DNA of 64,000 nt from Siderastrea radians. Taxonomy: Eukaryota > Cnidaria > Anthozoa > Scleractinia > Rhizangiidae. Position numbers and translations under genes: made by a program. The stretch lies in contig OZ024895.1 of the NCBI GenBank assembly GCA_964017195.1, positions 26,019,875 through 26,083,874 on the forward strand, written 5' to 3'. How positions within the stretch are numbered: position 1 is the first letter of the stretch; each line of letters starts with the position of its first letter. A model generated the notes under the pieces. It made no database searches. It was not told where the DNA came from and worked only from the letters and a program-made list of their open reading frames with translations. Positions 42,753 through 54,857 of this stretch are shown piece after piece.

Positions 42753-43740
42753 GACAACTCTCCGTGATCATAAGAGTAATTTAGGCTCTCAACCATCAGA
42801 TTTCCGACAATGTTCCAAAAGGCCTTATAGAATTCCACTGTTAGGCCATCTTCGCCTGGCGATTTGTTGTTCTCAAGTAATTGAAGACTTTTAAAATATT
42901 CGGCAACTGTGAATTTCCCTTCACAGATTAGAGTATTATCAGCGGGGAGTCTGGGTATTTCAGGGTTCTCAAGAAAAGAGTTAAGCAAGTCAAAGAGTCG
43001 TCTTTATAAAGATCCGTGTAGAACTTTTCAATCTCATACATAATATTTTTTGGATCAGTAATTAAAGTACCCTCCTTATTAAAAACTTTGCGGACGGAGC
43101 TTTTTGCCTTTTTGTGTGATTCGAGATTTAAGAAATAATTATTGCTCTTCTCTCCTTTTCCATACCAGGTTGCTTTTGATCAAATTATTGCGCCTTGAGC
43201 TAAATTTTCATATAAATTATCATATTCTATCTTTAAATATTCTAATTGTTGAAGGTTTTCATCTCCGATAAAAATTTTGTATCGGCGACAAGATTTTCAA
43301 TGGTCTTATTAACGTTTCCAAAAAAATCACATTGCTCTTGCACCTTATTAGGTGCATAAATATTTACAAGCAGGAAAGCTGAACTTTTTTATTAAGTAGC
43401 GCCCTTCATTATCGGCATTGACAGAGTTTAAATTAGAATCTAAATCACTCCTTACTAGGGCCATTACCCCACAGCTACGATAAGTACCGTGTGAAAAGAA
43501 GAACTTACCTTGCCATTGTGTTTTCCAGATGTCTTCAACTTCCACCGTGCTGTATGTTTCTTATAGAAATACAATGTCATATTTGCGTTCATTTAATCAC
43601 ATAAAAAGAGCCTTTCTTTTCTTTGTAGACCGAATCCCTCGAACATTTAATGAAAGAAGTTTAAAATCAGCATATTCCTTCTCGAAAAGAACAATTGATC
43701 ATAAGATGGAATTGAAAGACTGCGCAAAAATGCGAAAAAA
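42753..43740 (-). pseudogene. outer L1-like ORF2, endonuclease to RT start
   Basis: Minus-strand pieces: LLSLNVRGIRSTKKRKALFM then TGA, LNERKYDIVFL then TAA, ET (about 43690-43560, the endonuclease N-terminus with two stops); WQGKFFFSHGTYRSCGVMAL (43348-43545); and IPRLPADNTLICEGKFTVAE, ENNKSPGEDGLTVEFYKAFW, DHGELSNS (42753-42988), where the DIRS element interrupts. The open frame 42713-42988 ends in DIRS sequence. Several other stops and frame changes lie between. Confidence 0.85.
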
Positions 43741-43759
43741 GGTGAAAGAGTGAAGAGAA

Positions 43760-44101
43760 AGTGAATTTACTTCTAGCTTCCCCAACTTCGTTTCGACGCC
43801 GTCGAGCCTGCTCAAAATTGCTTCTAGTTGGGTTGTTATTTTCTCCCTATTTCGTGCTGTGGCGGACTCGTCAGTAAACGCTTCGACGCTGATAGAGTCA
43901 GACGTTGGGCTGTTTTGGCAGATTTTTTTCCTTTTGGCGAGGAAATGTCACTTTCCGAGCTTCCACTTTCCCTGTCTTTTCTTTTTGCAGCTAAAACTAT
44001 ACTACTGGCTTTAAAAATAAACTTTAACTCAAACTTCTGCGGGAGCGATTTGATACACGTCCTCACACCATGGTCGCCCCAATCCCTTCGCGATCTCTAA
44101 A
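43760..44101 (-). pseudogene. outer L1-like ORF1 remnant
   Basis: The frame 44066-43836 reads a basic, Ser-rich segment (AAKRKDRESGSSESDISSPK, TLSASKRLLTSPPQHE), then after a stop ITTQLEAILSRLDGVETKLG, a heptad-like coiled-coil pattern typical of L1-type ORF1. It lies immediately before the endonuclease, where ORF1 belongs. No RNA-binding domain is recognisable. Confidence 0.55.
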
Positions 44102-44649
44102 CTCTCTGATCATGTTGAGTTGATCGATTTCTTGATCTGTTTTCTGTTTTCTGTTCCTTCTTCCTCTTTTTGAATCCCAAGATTTTCTTTCCCGCTTCTC
44201 TCACTCTCTGGTGGAAACTGCTAAGCTCGGGTTCTACCGATTCTTCCGCAAGTGTTGGGAGCCAGTTTCTGAATTCCAGCTGAACTGCTGCCTTGGTCTG
44301 TGCAACCTTTAGTTTAGTGACATTAATTCTTCTCTCGCTGTCTTCTTTAACTTTGGTTTTGTGCACCTTGATGGCAAGCGTTGCACTCAACAGCTGGTGA
44401 TTGCTCCTCTTTGTGCCTTTAAGATTTGAGCGAGTTCTTCCACTTGCTCAGATAACATGATGACATCATCTATCTGGCTCGTACACCAATCTGTGGCCAT
44501 TGTTGTTGATGTTACCACACCCGTCCTTCCCCGTGATCTTGCGCAGCCTTCACTGTCGCTCCGAACGCGAGCATTGAAATCTCCAATCACACAGAGCACT
44601 TTATGCGATAGTACCTCTTGAATGACTTGAAGGAACTGGTCATAAAAGG
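44102..44649 (-). mobile_element. RTE-like LINE unit 5c (linker and truncated endonuclease)
   Basis: Resumes unit 5 after the L1 complex: linker (to about 44400) and distal endonuclease (VIGDFNARVRSDSEGCARSR, catalytic GDFN motif). It is fused at about 44649 to satellite (GATGTTGGAATATCATATAT), the same breakpoint as unit 3. Confidence 0.88.
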
Positions 44650-45240
44650 ATGTTGGAATATCATATATTAGAACTGTAGGATGTGTTGAAACTTCCAGAA
44701 TGCGGTACAGACAAGGAAATCATTTTTAAACAGGCGATTTAACCCGTCCCGGGCAAATTTCGAGAAATCGAGGTTTGAAGTGGCTCATGATGGACGGAAT
44801 TCGTGATGTGCCGTACTTCGCTAATACTGGTGCAACGTGATAGAGACAACGAAATTTCTCATAAAACCAGTGATCTGAGGTGGTCCCGGAAAACTTTGAG
44901 AAATCGACCTTTCCGGTGAGGTTTAATGGACAAAATTGGTTATGCATCGTACAGGGTTAAAACTTGCAAAATGTGCAACAGACATCGAATTCATTATAAA
45001 ACAAGTTGTTTGAGCTGTCTCAGGGATATTTTAAAAACTGGAATTTTTCCGTGTCATAATGAAGAAAATTTCATACGCGTCAAACAAGGCTAAAACCCCC
45101 AAAATATGCTGCAGTCACCGAAATTAAAAAAAATTGACTTTTCAGGTGATTCATAATGGCAAAATTCCTTATGCGCTATACAAGGCGAAAACTTGCTATA
45201 GACATAAAAAAGCTTGTAAAAAAGTGAGTTGAAACGGTAA
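44650..45240 (+). repeat. satellite block E (short)
   Basis: Begins at the same internal monomer position as block C and has the same order of variants; ends at the LINE 3' junction. Confidence 0.88.
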
Positions 45241-47755
45241 TCACTCTTTCAATCTTCTTCCGCCATTGGGCACATAAGGCCATGACTAGATCCCCGCACT
45301 GCTGCCTGTCTTTTGCGTTCTTCCTCAGCTCTTATCAGCTGATTCCATCCACCCGCATCTCGTTTTTTGCACTCCGTCGCGAAGTTCCTCTCTGTCTTTC
45401 CCCTTCCTCTTTTCCCAGGTGGAGTCCAATGCATGCTGACCCTGAGGATAGCAGATGATTTCATTCTGAGGATATGGCCGATCCAGCGCCACCATCAGTT
45501 CTTAACCTAGGAACTGATGTTCTTTGCTGAGACTGTCCAGGGTAGCTCAGCGTGGTGTTAGGCCAGAACATGTTCAGGATTCGGCGTAAGTGGCGATTAA
45601 GGAATGTGTCGAGTTTGCAGCCGATGCCTTTCCTGAACTTCCATGACTTGCACCCATACAGCTCTGTGGTGAGAGTGTTACTGTTGAAGAAGCAGAGTTT
45701 TGTTTTAAAGCTGATCCTCTTGCCTTTACAGCTGTTTTCTAGGAAGGCAAATGTTTTTCCTCCCTTGGAGAGCCTTGTTTCCATTGCTACCTCAATGTGT
45801 TATTTGGTGGCCATCTTGGAGCCTAGGTACGTGGACTCGTACGTGGACTTCTTCGACCGCAGTTCCATGCAGGAGGATTGGTGCATGTGAGGGATGGTTC
45901 ATTCTCATGTGCTTAGGTTTCTTCGTGCTTAGCTTGAGTCCAAGCATTGGATACTAGGTCTGCAGTCCTGTCCTGCATGTCTGTGTGGGGGTGGGCTAGG
46001 AGTTAGATGTCGTCCGCAAAGTCAAGGTCACTGAGCAGTTGGTAGAGAGTCCATCAGGTACCTCTTTGAACTTTTGTTGCGCTCTTTATGACCCAATCAA
46101 TACAGAGAGAAAAATAGGAACGAAGACAGTACGCATCTGCTGTTTGGATAATAAAAACCTCTGTCAGCTTGTTTCCGCAGATGACTTGGGCTTGGCGGTC
46201 ACGGTACAGCATTCTGACAATATTTACTATCTTGGATGGTATTCCGTAGTGTCAGTATGCGTCATAACGTTTCTTTGTAGATACTGACGAATGCTTTTTC
46301 AAAGTCTATGAAGTTGGCATAGAGTGTGCTGTTCCATTCTTTCGCCTGCTCCAAGATCTGCCTAAGAGTATAGAGATGAGGTCATTGCAGGATCTCTCTT
46401 TACGGAAGCCGGCTTTTTCTTTACGAATATCGTTCTCCAGATTGGCAGTAAAGAGCTTTAGCATGAACTTACTGGGCACTTTGCTTGTGCGGCTCAAGAG
46501 CCTTATACCCCACCAGTTGTTCCAGTCCGACAGATTTCCCTCTTTCGCAACCCACAGGATCAGACCAGTCTTCAAGCATGTTCTTGGATATCCAGATTTC
46601 GCAGAAAAACTTCGAAAGGATGGTGAATGTCAGACATTTTTCTGCCTGTAGGAGATCAGCACTGATGCCGTCTGCCCCAGGCGCGTTACCATTCGTCATC
46701 TTGCTGATGGCGTTACTGATTTCTCGAACTGACGGAGGATCAGTGTTTATGGTCACGTGCTGTGTTGCTGCACGGATTGGTGCTGTTTTTTTCAAGTTCT
46801 GGTTGGCTAAAGATACTGTGCAAACGGTCTTGCAATCATCCAAGTTGTCGTCTACGCAGAATAAAACTCTGCCTTCTTATCTTTCTGGCGCCAATGCACC
46901 CATTTGCGATTGCCTTTGGGTATGGTATACAGCGTCTTTACGTCTTGCTGTGCCGTAGCCTCTTTTGCTTTATCAGCCGGATTTTCTATGTAGTCCTGCT
47001 TTCCTTCTTTGCCATCTTTACTTCCTTTTCCAGGCCTTGGTATTTCATTCTGTAGCGGTCTTTGACTCTCTCTGATCATGTGAGTTTATCGGTTCCTTGA
47101 TCTGTTTTCTTTCTATGATCTTGTCCTATGTTCCATGTTCCTTCTTCCTTTTGTTTGTATCCCAAGATTTTCTCTCCCGTTTCTCTCACTCTCTGGTGGA
47201 AACTGCTGAGCTCGGGTTTTACCGATTCTTCCTCAAGGGCTTGAAACCAGTTTCTAAGTTCCAGCTGAAATGCTGCCTTGGTCTGTGCAACCTTTAGTTT
47301 AGCGGCATTAATTCTTGTCATTGTGTCTTTAATTTTGGCTTTGCGCAGCGTGATGGCAAGCATTTCAAACAACAGCTGGTGATTTCTCCTCTTTGTGCCT
47401 TCACGGTTGGAGCGAGTTCTTCCACTTGCTAAGATGACATGATGACATGATCTGTCTGGCTCACACCAGAATCTGTGGCCATTGTTGTTGATGTTCCGCA
47501 ACCGTCCTTCCCAGTGATCTTGTACAGCCTTCACTGTCATTCCCAACGCGACCATTGAAATCTTTAATCACACAGAGCACTTCATGCTATAATACTTCTT
47601 GAATAGTTTGCAGTAACTGGTCATAAAAGGGTCTTTACTTGTATCGTCTCCATCTCCTGTGAGCACGTAAACGTAATAACAGTGAGTTTAGCGTGCTTGG
47701 AGTTGAATTTAGCCGTGACGAGTCTTTCACCCAGTGGTTTCAATTCCAAGAATGT
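45241..47755 (-). mobile_element. RTE-like LINE unit 6a
   Basis: 3' tail, C-terminal domain (45241-45990), RT (FADD intact at 46009-46020; RQG segment missing near 46115-46145; palm and fingers to about 46750), linker (to 47400) and endonuclease distal part (to 47755). It then jumps back into RT of a second copy at AATG/TTTGATAATG. Open RT frames are broken (46306-46575, 46469-46843). Confidence 0.87.
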
Positions 47756-48802
47756 TTGATAATGAAAGGCTCGGTATTAGTGTTTCCGCAGATGACTTGG
47801 GCTTGACGGTCACGGTACAGCATTCTGACAATATTGACTATCTTGAATGGTATCTTGTAGTGTCACAGTATGCGCCATAACATTTCTCTGTAGATACTGT
47901 CGAATGCTTTTTAAAAGTCTATGAAGTTGGCATAGACTGTGCAGTTCCATTCTTTCGCCTGCTCCAAGATCTGCCTAAGAGTAGAGATGTCTTCACTGAA
48001 GGATCTTCCTTTACGGATACCAGCTTTTCCTTTACAGAACACTTTGCCTGTGAGACTCAAGAGAGTTATACTCCTCCAGTTGTTACAATCCAACAGATCT
48101 CCCTTTTTCTTAAGCCTCACGATCAGATCAGTCTTCCAATCTTCAAGCATGTTCTCGGATATCCATATTTCGCAGAAAAAATTCGAAACGGTGGTGAATG
48201 TCAGATATTTCTCTGCCTGTAGGAGATCAGCACTGATGTCGTCTGCTCCAGGCACTTTACCATTCTTCATCTTGCTGATGGCGTCACTGATTTCTCGAAC
48301 TGACGGAATATCAGTGTTTATGTTCACGTGCTGTGCTGCTGCACGGATTGGTGCTGTTTTTTTTCAGGTTCTGGTGGGTTAAAGATACTGTGGAAATGCT
48401 CCTGCCATCATCCAAGTTGTCTTCTATGCAGAATAAAACTCTGCCTTCTCATCTTTCACTCGCCAATACACCCGTTTGCGATTGCCCTTGGGCATGGTAG
48501 CGTCTTTAAGTCTTGCTGTGCCGTAGCCTCTTCTGCTTTATCAGCCGGGTTTTCTATCTAGTCCTGCTTTCCTTGTTTGCCATCTTTACTTCCTTTTGCA
48601 GGCCTTGGTAGTTCTTTCTGTAGCGGTCTTTCACTCTCTCTGATCATGTGAGTTTATCGGTTCCTTGATCTGTTTTCTTTCTATGATCTTGTCCCATGTC
48701 CCATGTTCCTTCTTCCTTTTTTTGTATCCCAAGATTTTCTCTCCCGCTTCTCTCACTCTCTGGTGGAAACTGGTGAGCTCAGGTTTACCGATTCTTCCTT
48801 AA
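47756..48802 (-). mobile_element. RTE-like LINE unit 6b (RT and linker)
   Basis: RT from just 5' of the damaged RQG segment: NGKVPGADDISADLLQAE, IWISENMLEDWKTDLIVRL and NNWRSITLLSLTGKVFCKGK in the frame 47911-48327, with a deletion after FCK. Then linker to the TTAA at 48799-48802, where the 7.4-kb element entered; it continues at 56251. Confidence 0.87.
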
Positions 48803-49216
48803 GAGCGGCTATCCGTAACTTTCACCTAGGACCATGCAAGATAGAAAAATCGAAAATTGCCAAACTTTGTCACAATAAAGGTCTTCCCAAACCATTTATA
48901 AAAATATAAGTTTTAGTTTATTCCGGTAAATATTTTGCCGTTACGACGACTTTATCATTCCGATGGCTCGTGACCAGGTAAAAACGACTTGAAAATGTCA
49001 CTTAAATCAACCGCTCGTCTTGAATTGTGAAGATATGAATATCAATATCAAAGCCATGTAGTATAAGTAGGATATTTCCTTGTCATGTTTGCTTTGTCAA
49101 ATTTGAAATCGATGGAAACCAGAATTTTTAACAGATTTTTAAAATTTAACCGCTTCGAGCGGAATTAAGTCGCACGCTAAAAAATGGCGAAATTCAGGAC
49201 CAAAAAAAGCATTCTG

Positions 49217-51452
49217 AATGCGTGTATATTAGGGTCATTCATTTTTTTCGCAAAAATGAATAATGAAAAGTGTCGGCTCAATTCAATTTTTTTAACCTCT
49301 TTTGAAAATGAAAAACGAATTTCGTACAATTCATCTTTTAATTTTCATTTTTTTCTGAAGCTCGAAAAATGAAAAATGAATTTAATTTAGTGTTTGGGTA
49401 ATTTAATTTTTTAACGTCGTCAAAAAATGAAAAACAAATTCCGTGTGGTTCATTTTTCAATTTTCATTTTTTCTGGAAAATTGAAAAATGAAAAATGGAT
49501 TGAGTTTTCGCTTAACTTTCCGTTTTTTGTGAAAAAATTGGAATATGAAAAATAGACAGAAATCATTTTTCATTTTTCCAAAAAATAAAGTGTCACTCTA
49601 TACGTGCTTTCAGAATCACGTAATTCAAGCATTTCGCGCGCACTTTTTCGCTTAATTGAAGAGCGAAATGGCTGAACTCTCTTGGGGTCTGGGAAATTCA
49701 GACGAATTTATCACATTATCAAGAAGACATGGTGAGGCCAGACGAGATCGAAAGCTGAAGAAGACTTAAGTAAACACGGAACGACTGTCAGTTATGCTTG
49801 GGGTAAGTTAACTGATGCGAACTCTTCTATTCATGAAACATGCAGCACTCAATTGAACGCCATTTTGGTGAAGCTTATCGTAGGTCTTATTACAGAAGCT
49901 GAGAAGACACCGGCTAAAGGGTGAAACGGCTAAACATGAAACGTAATCTCGTTGGCTTCGTCCACAAGAGATCTGGGTACGGCGTGCCTTATTATAGGAA
50001 TATAACAAAGCATTTTAACAACGCGAAGAAAATCTACCTGTTACAAAATTAACACGAATTTTCGAAAAGTTCATATCCATTTAATTAACGCAAATTTCCG
50101 TGGGGTATATGTTTACGTGCATACATTTAACACGAAATTGATGCTTTATTTGATGCTTCCCTATTCCCTTCTACTGTCGGACATGTTCCAATAGATCTCA
50201 GCCGATATATCTGGTATGCTGCAGAGAGGAGCTGACACAAGAGGTGAGGTCAAATCTATTAGATACAAGCCTTCTCCGCTTGGTCAAGGCGTTCTGGAAA
50301 TACCTAGTATTGAGGTGACTATGAAATGGCAAAAAACAGGCGGTGGGGATTTTGCACAAGAAAGTAGAAGAAGCCGAGCTATCCCCTTGGAGATAATGAT
50401 CGTTACTTTGGCGAATGTAAAGACATTTCAGAATTAATATTGAATGACGATGTGTCGACTGACTCTGAAGGAGAGGTAGATGGCATGTAACTTTGCTGTA
50501 AAATAGTGTAATTTTAATTAACAATGACCTAAATTAAAGTGCATAAAAATTCGCGTTAATAACATGCGTCACTTTTCAGAACCATGAATTTACCAATTTA
50601 ACTTTGTTTTAACCTGAACTGAGGAGAGAATGAACTGGCTGTTGTTGCAGTGTTTGTGGAAGAAACTGAACTTAAAGACCTTAAGTTTTACCGAATACTT
50701 CGAGCTGAGGCTGTTAACCTCGACCATCACAAAGGTACCATCTGAAAACGAGGAGAGATCAAACCTTTCATCCTTCGAAGGGCGGGCTATTCCCGTATCT
50801 CCTCGAAACTCGTCAACCCCGTGAAGGGAGTTTTTTTCGAACTGAAATGTGGCAAGGATAACTACAGTAAATTAACTACGCCATGAAAGCGTTCAAATGA
50901 CTTTTTTGTTTCATTTTTAGCCGCTTCACCCTTTAGCAAGTGTCTTCTCAGCTTCTGTAATAAGACCTACGATAAGCTTCACTAAAATGGCGTTCAATTG
51001 ACTGCTGCATTTTTCATGAATGGAAGCGTTGATTTCGCATCAGTTAACTTACCCCAAACATAACTGACAGTCGTTCCGTGTTTACTTAAGTTTTCTTCAG
51101 CTTTCTTTCCACTCTGGCCTCACCATGTCCTCTTGATAATGTGATAAATTCGTCTGAATTTCCCAGACCCGCAGAGAGTTCAGGCATTTCGCTCTTCTAT
51201 TAAGCAAAAAAGTGCGCCCAAATGCGTGAATTACGTGATTCTGAAAGCACGTATAGAGTGACACTATTTTTAAGAAAAATGAAAAATGAATTTCTATTTT
51301 TCATTTTCCAATTTTTTTACAAAAAAACGGAAAATTAAGCAAAAACTCAATTCATTTTTCATTTTCTAAAGAGGTTAAAAAAATTAAATTGAGCCGACAC
51401 TTTTCATTTTTCATTTTTGCGAAAAAGTGAATGACCCTAATATACACGCATT
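49217..51452. mobile_element. nested palindromic element, 2.2 kb, 6-bp duplication ATTCTG
   Basis: Ends are inverted AATGCGTGTATATTAGGGTC, and ATTCTG is repeated at 49211-49216 and 51453-51458. The intact right arm of the host element (55825-55850) shows the empty site. Arms carry many AAAAATGAAAAATGAA-type words and share TTTACTTAAGTnTTCTTCAG and CTACGATAAGCTTCACYAAA. The centre (about 49960-50910) holds small frames (plus 50216-50437 and 50630-50824) with no known domain. Confidence 0.87.
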
Positions 51453-51661
51453 ATTCTGGTATATGGCTTTCGCAGCTGAGAGTATACTTGTTGGAATAAG
51501 CAATCTTTCCTGTACGATTTGATGAAAAAATTTTTTTGGGTAAATGGAATGGTAAATTTTGGGAGCGCTTTATGTACACCCTATTTACCAAGCGAAGACG
51601 ACCTTTTGACCTTGACAGGCGGGGAAGTAATGACCAGCGTTTTCAAATAACACGCGCCAAT

Positions 51662-53417
51662 TCCATTTTTTAAAGAAAAGTTTCACAATGTTTGGTACTT
51701 ACTAATTAATAGAACCTCAAATAAAGCCATCAGCTGAAAACAGGACAGATTTTGGCTCGCAAATACGTTTTTTTGGCAAAGGCAAACTTTGGTTGTTGGT
51801 GATTAACATCGGCAAATTTGGATAAATTTGAAACATTTTTCTTTCACAACAAAGTCCGGTTTTCTGCCTTCCGTTTTTTTCCAAAACAATGGTAAAGAAG
51901 ACCAATAAAGTGTGACCCAACTATTTATAAAGCAAATCTTACCTTAATAACTCTTTTGTGATGAAGAAACGTCGAGATTTCTTCTGGCCCCGCGAGGCAA
52001 CCGTCGAACATTTTTGGGTGGTCGCGAAAACGCTGCTGTCACGCAGTATACACTGGTCTTAAATTACAAACCAGAGAGGTCTTATCCTGGCTTTTACCGT
52101 GTCATTTTGGAGCCACACATACGATCCTCAATTTAAAAGTGTGGGCAGTTCACAGAAAGACAAGGCAGTAGAAAAGACTCAGATGCTATTGAAAGTACTC
52201 AACAACTTGCAACGTATAGAGCCGGAGAGGGGCTAAAAGCTACGGGATTGATCATCGGATATGTTAAAACTGACCTCATAAGATAAAATGCCTGGATTAA
52301 AAATTTTTTTATATATTGCTAGCCTGCGGCAGAATCTGTCCGATGTTTTTTCCTGCTCTTGTCTCCTGGAATGCTGTCTGGCTACCATCTCTGGGCATGA
52401 CTTGTTTTTTGTTTGTTGGTTTTTTTGCCACTTTTTCTAAATAGAAGTGCCTGTGATAAATTTAATGCTGATGGCTTTACTTTTAACCATTCTAAACAGA
52501 AAAAAATATCAATCACAGGGGTATGCTGGGCGCCCCTTGCCCTAAAAACATTTCTTGATAAACAAACGTAGATATTCTGGTCCACCCTAAGCCTTTTTTG
52601 GAAAACCTCCGTTTTATGAGAAACTGTCTTGCGGGGGTGCTTCAATGGCTTCCACGATACTGCCGACGACTACATATATATATAAACGGCTGCTTTATAA
52701 ATAGTCAGCCAAGAACACTTGCGTATGGTTTGAAAGTGCCCTTTCTATGAACAAGCAAGTGAACTAACTGTACAAAACAGCTTTCGATCATCTACGTAAT
52801 CTAGTTAGTACCAGAAAAAACACACTTTTGCAACTTCTCGGATCGATTACTGTAATTCTCTACTAACTGTCTATCTATCCTACCACAAAATTTGCTGCAA
52901 ATTGGACCTAAATATTTAACAGACACTTCACTTGGACAGCTGCAATTTTTCTTGTAGGATCTCCAGCCTATTCGAAACCTTTCCCGGTGTCGCGGGCATA
53001 TTGTTAAACCCAAACGAACTTCATTGAATTCAAAAATTCCTTTAAAAATTAGGAAAAAAAACAGTTCCGAGTATCGTCAAACGTCAGAATCTGTGCCAAG
53101 GTACATTGAGTTTTCCTGTCTTCATTTAGGTCAAAAGGAATATATTCCGTGGAAGTATTCACCCACCCTAGCTGCCAAATGTGTCTCATTGTAACAGGCA
53201 GATATCTTAACAGAATTTTTAATATGGGCAGTGCAGAACTTCGTTTACCCCTCACTTATCTATGGATGTACCCCAAGATGGAGAGAGAGGTGTTGCGCCC
53301 CAGGTGATAAAAAATGTGGACACCAGGAGTAAGTTCATTATTTCGCTTCAGTAATACCGGCAAGATTTTCGTGCAACGTGTTACGCAACAAGGATGCGTT
53401 ACAAGTTGAGAGTGTTC
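51662..53417. other. centre of the 7.4-kb element, unassigned
   Basis: Short frames only: minus 51717-51920, 52382-52645, 52801-53013 and 53049-53255. None shows a transposase-like motif. A (TA)n run lies near 52675. Confidence 0.4.
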
Positions 53418-53927
53418 TCACCTATACACGCAACAAATCTTTATTTTTCGAAAAGTAAAGGCAACTAATTTTCTGCAACCTGAACACGCGACGCGGAGGT
53501 GATAACAAGTGCAACATCGTTGCGCGAATAGTTGCACGAATGTTTTCCGTGTTATTTGGCCTTTAGGCAAGATTTTACAACTCCTGGTGGCGGCATGTAC
53601 AGTTGTATCCAAGCTAAAGACCGAGTGCAAAACATTACATATTTCTTGGTGCACAATACGAACGCGCGGGACGTGTGTAGCTCGCGCGGGAAAATCTACC
53701 CCTTCGGCACTTCGCGCCAAGCGAGTTAACCTTTTATGGAAGATTCGTGCCCCCGCGAGTTTTCTTTTTCTTGTGTTTTCTTTTCTTATTTTGAGACAGA
53801 GAAAGATAGCGAACAGCAAAAAGTATTTTGCAGTATACAGCAATAAGTACCCAAATTTTTCAACAGTACAGTTACCTGCTCTTTCCAGCAAAAGCTTTGC
53901 TTCTGAATCTAGTGAGGCATCCGACAC
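53418..53927 (-). CDS. hypothetical ORF, 169 codons, in the 7.4-kb element
   Basis: The largest frame in the element's centre. A hydrophobic segment (YLLLYTAKYFLLFAIFLCL, about residues 27-45) is followed by a basic stretch (KIRKENTRKRKLAG) and a Cys-rich C-terminus (CCTCYHLRVACSGC). An overlapping plus-strand frame (53509-53934) is almost as long, so the frame may be chance. I do not recognise a family. Confidence 0.2.
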   Translation of the reverse strand: MSDASLDSEAKLLLERAGNCTVEKFGYLLLYTAKYFLLFAIFLCLKIRKENTRKRKLAGARIFHKRLTRLARSAEGVDFPARATHVPRVRIVHQEICNVLHSVFSLDTTVHAATRSCKILPKGQITRKTFVQLFAQRCCTCYHLRVACSGCRKLVAFTFRKIKICCVYR

Positions 53928-54206
53928 CTTGTAACTTCTCAGATGTCCTTTGATTTCTTTACGGCATTCCCCAATTTTATTATATGGCTAGAGCTTGTAA
54001 ATATATAACGCGCGCTGTGATTGGCCAATACTCGGGGCCAGATTTTCCCGTAATGCCCACGGGCATTATGAGTGATGTTTATGCCCGGCTGGTAAAGTGC
54101 AAATGTAAAGAAAAAAAGTACATTTGATTCAAATAGTTGGAATAATTTGAAGCTAAATAAAAAGAGACAGTTTCTTTGAAAGTTTTTACTTTTTCTTGTG
54201 CGATAT
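53928..54206. other. dispersed repeat piece and unassigned sequence
   Basis: 54000-54030 resembles 18765-18800 (ATATATWACGCGYGCTGTGA). It is followed by a palindromic AATGCCCACGGGCATT (54053-54068). Confidence 0.4.
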
Positions 54207-54746
54207 CCCCGGGGGGTACTTCCCGAAGATTTGGGCGGCGGTGTGCGGCGCGTTTCTGGAAACCCTTACCCTACTTCAGACCAAGATATGTGATTTTCCC
54301 TACCCCATTTCAGACCTGACTTAAAATTTGATACCCTATTTCAGACGAGACCCTAACCCTATTTCGTTTGCGTAAACAGTTGAGAAGAGCTTCAAATTCC
54401 CAACGTTAATCAAACCTCAGTTCTTTGGAGAAGAAAATTAATAAATAGATAGCGTCTTGTAAGAACCTTACCAGATCCCATATCAAAGTGCACAAACCTC
54501 ACGCTATTTCAGACCAAAATGGTCAAAATCTAACCCTATTTCAGACCATAAAGGCTCAAAAACCATTCCCTTTGGCGCAGCACATACCAATATTGCTTAT
54601 ATAAGGGAGTGCCCCCCGGGCACAAACCTCACCCTATTTCAGACCAAAATGGTCAAAATCTATGTCCTGTTTCAGACCAAAAAGGCTCAAAAACCATACC
54701 CTTTGGCGTCGCACATACCTATATAGCTTATGTAAGGGAGTACGCC
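54207..54746. mobile_element. CCCCGGGGGGTACT-ended repeat with tandem ACCCTATTTCAGACC words
   Basis: Left end CCCCGGGGGGTACTTCCC pairs with right end GGGAGTGCCCCCCGGG at 54605-54620. In between, CCCTATTTCAGACC-like words recur at least six times. The right part (CACAAACCTCACCCTATTTC ... AAGGGAGT) is repeated once more at 54620-54742, so the element has a tandem copy of its right half. Confidence 0.7.
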
Positions 54747-54857
54747 CTTGGTCACGCTTTTGGAAGCAAGAAACAGAAATTTGCGTACAAAAATGGGATC
54801 AGCGATGAAAAAGCATATCTCGTTACCACCCTGTTATTAACTCTCGCTAGCTCGAGA

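Larger units (their letters stand above)
31569..44101 (-). mobile_element. outer L1/Tx1-like LINE, host of four nested elements
   Basis: A minus-strand LINE with its poly(A) (A9) at 31569 and its 5' side near 44100, flanked by CTCTCTGAT. About 3.8 kb is its own sequence: 44101-42753, 37943-37025, 36742-36199 and 32570-31569. It was entered by a second L1 (32583-36198), a TA MITE (36743-37024) and a DIRS element (37944-42752); the second L1 in turn carries a TTAA MITE. Stops and frame changes show the outer element is old. Confidence 0.85.
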
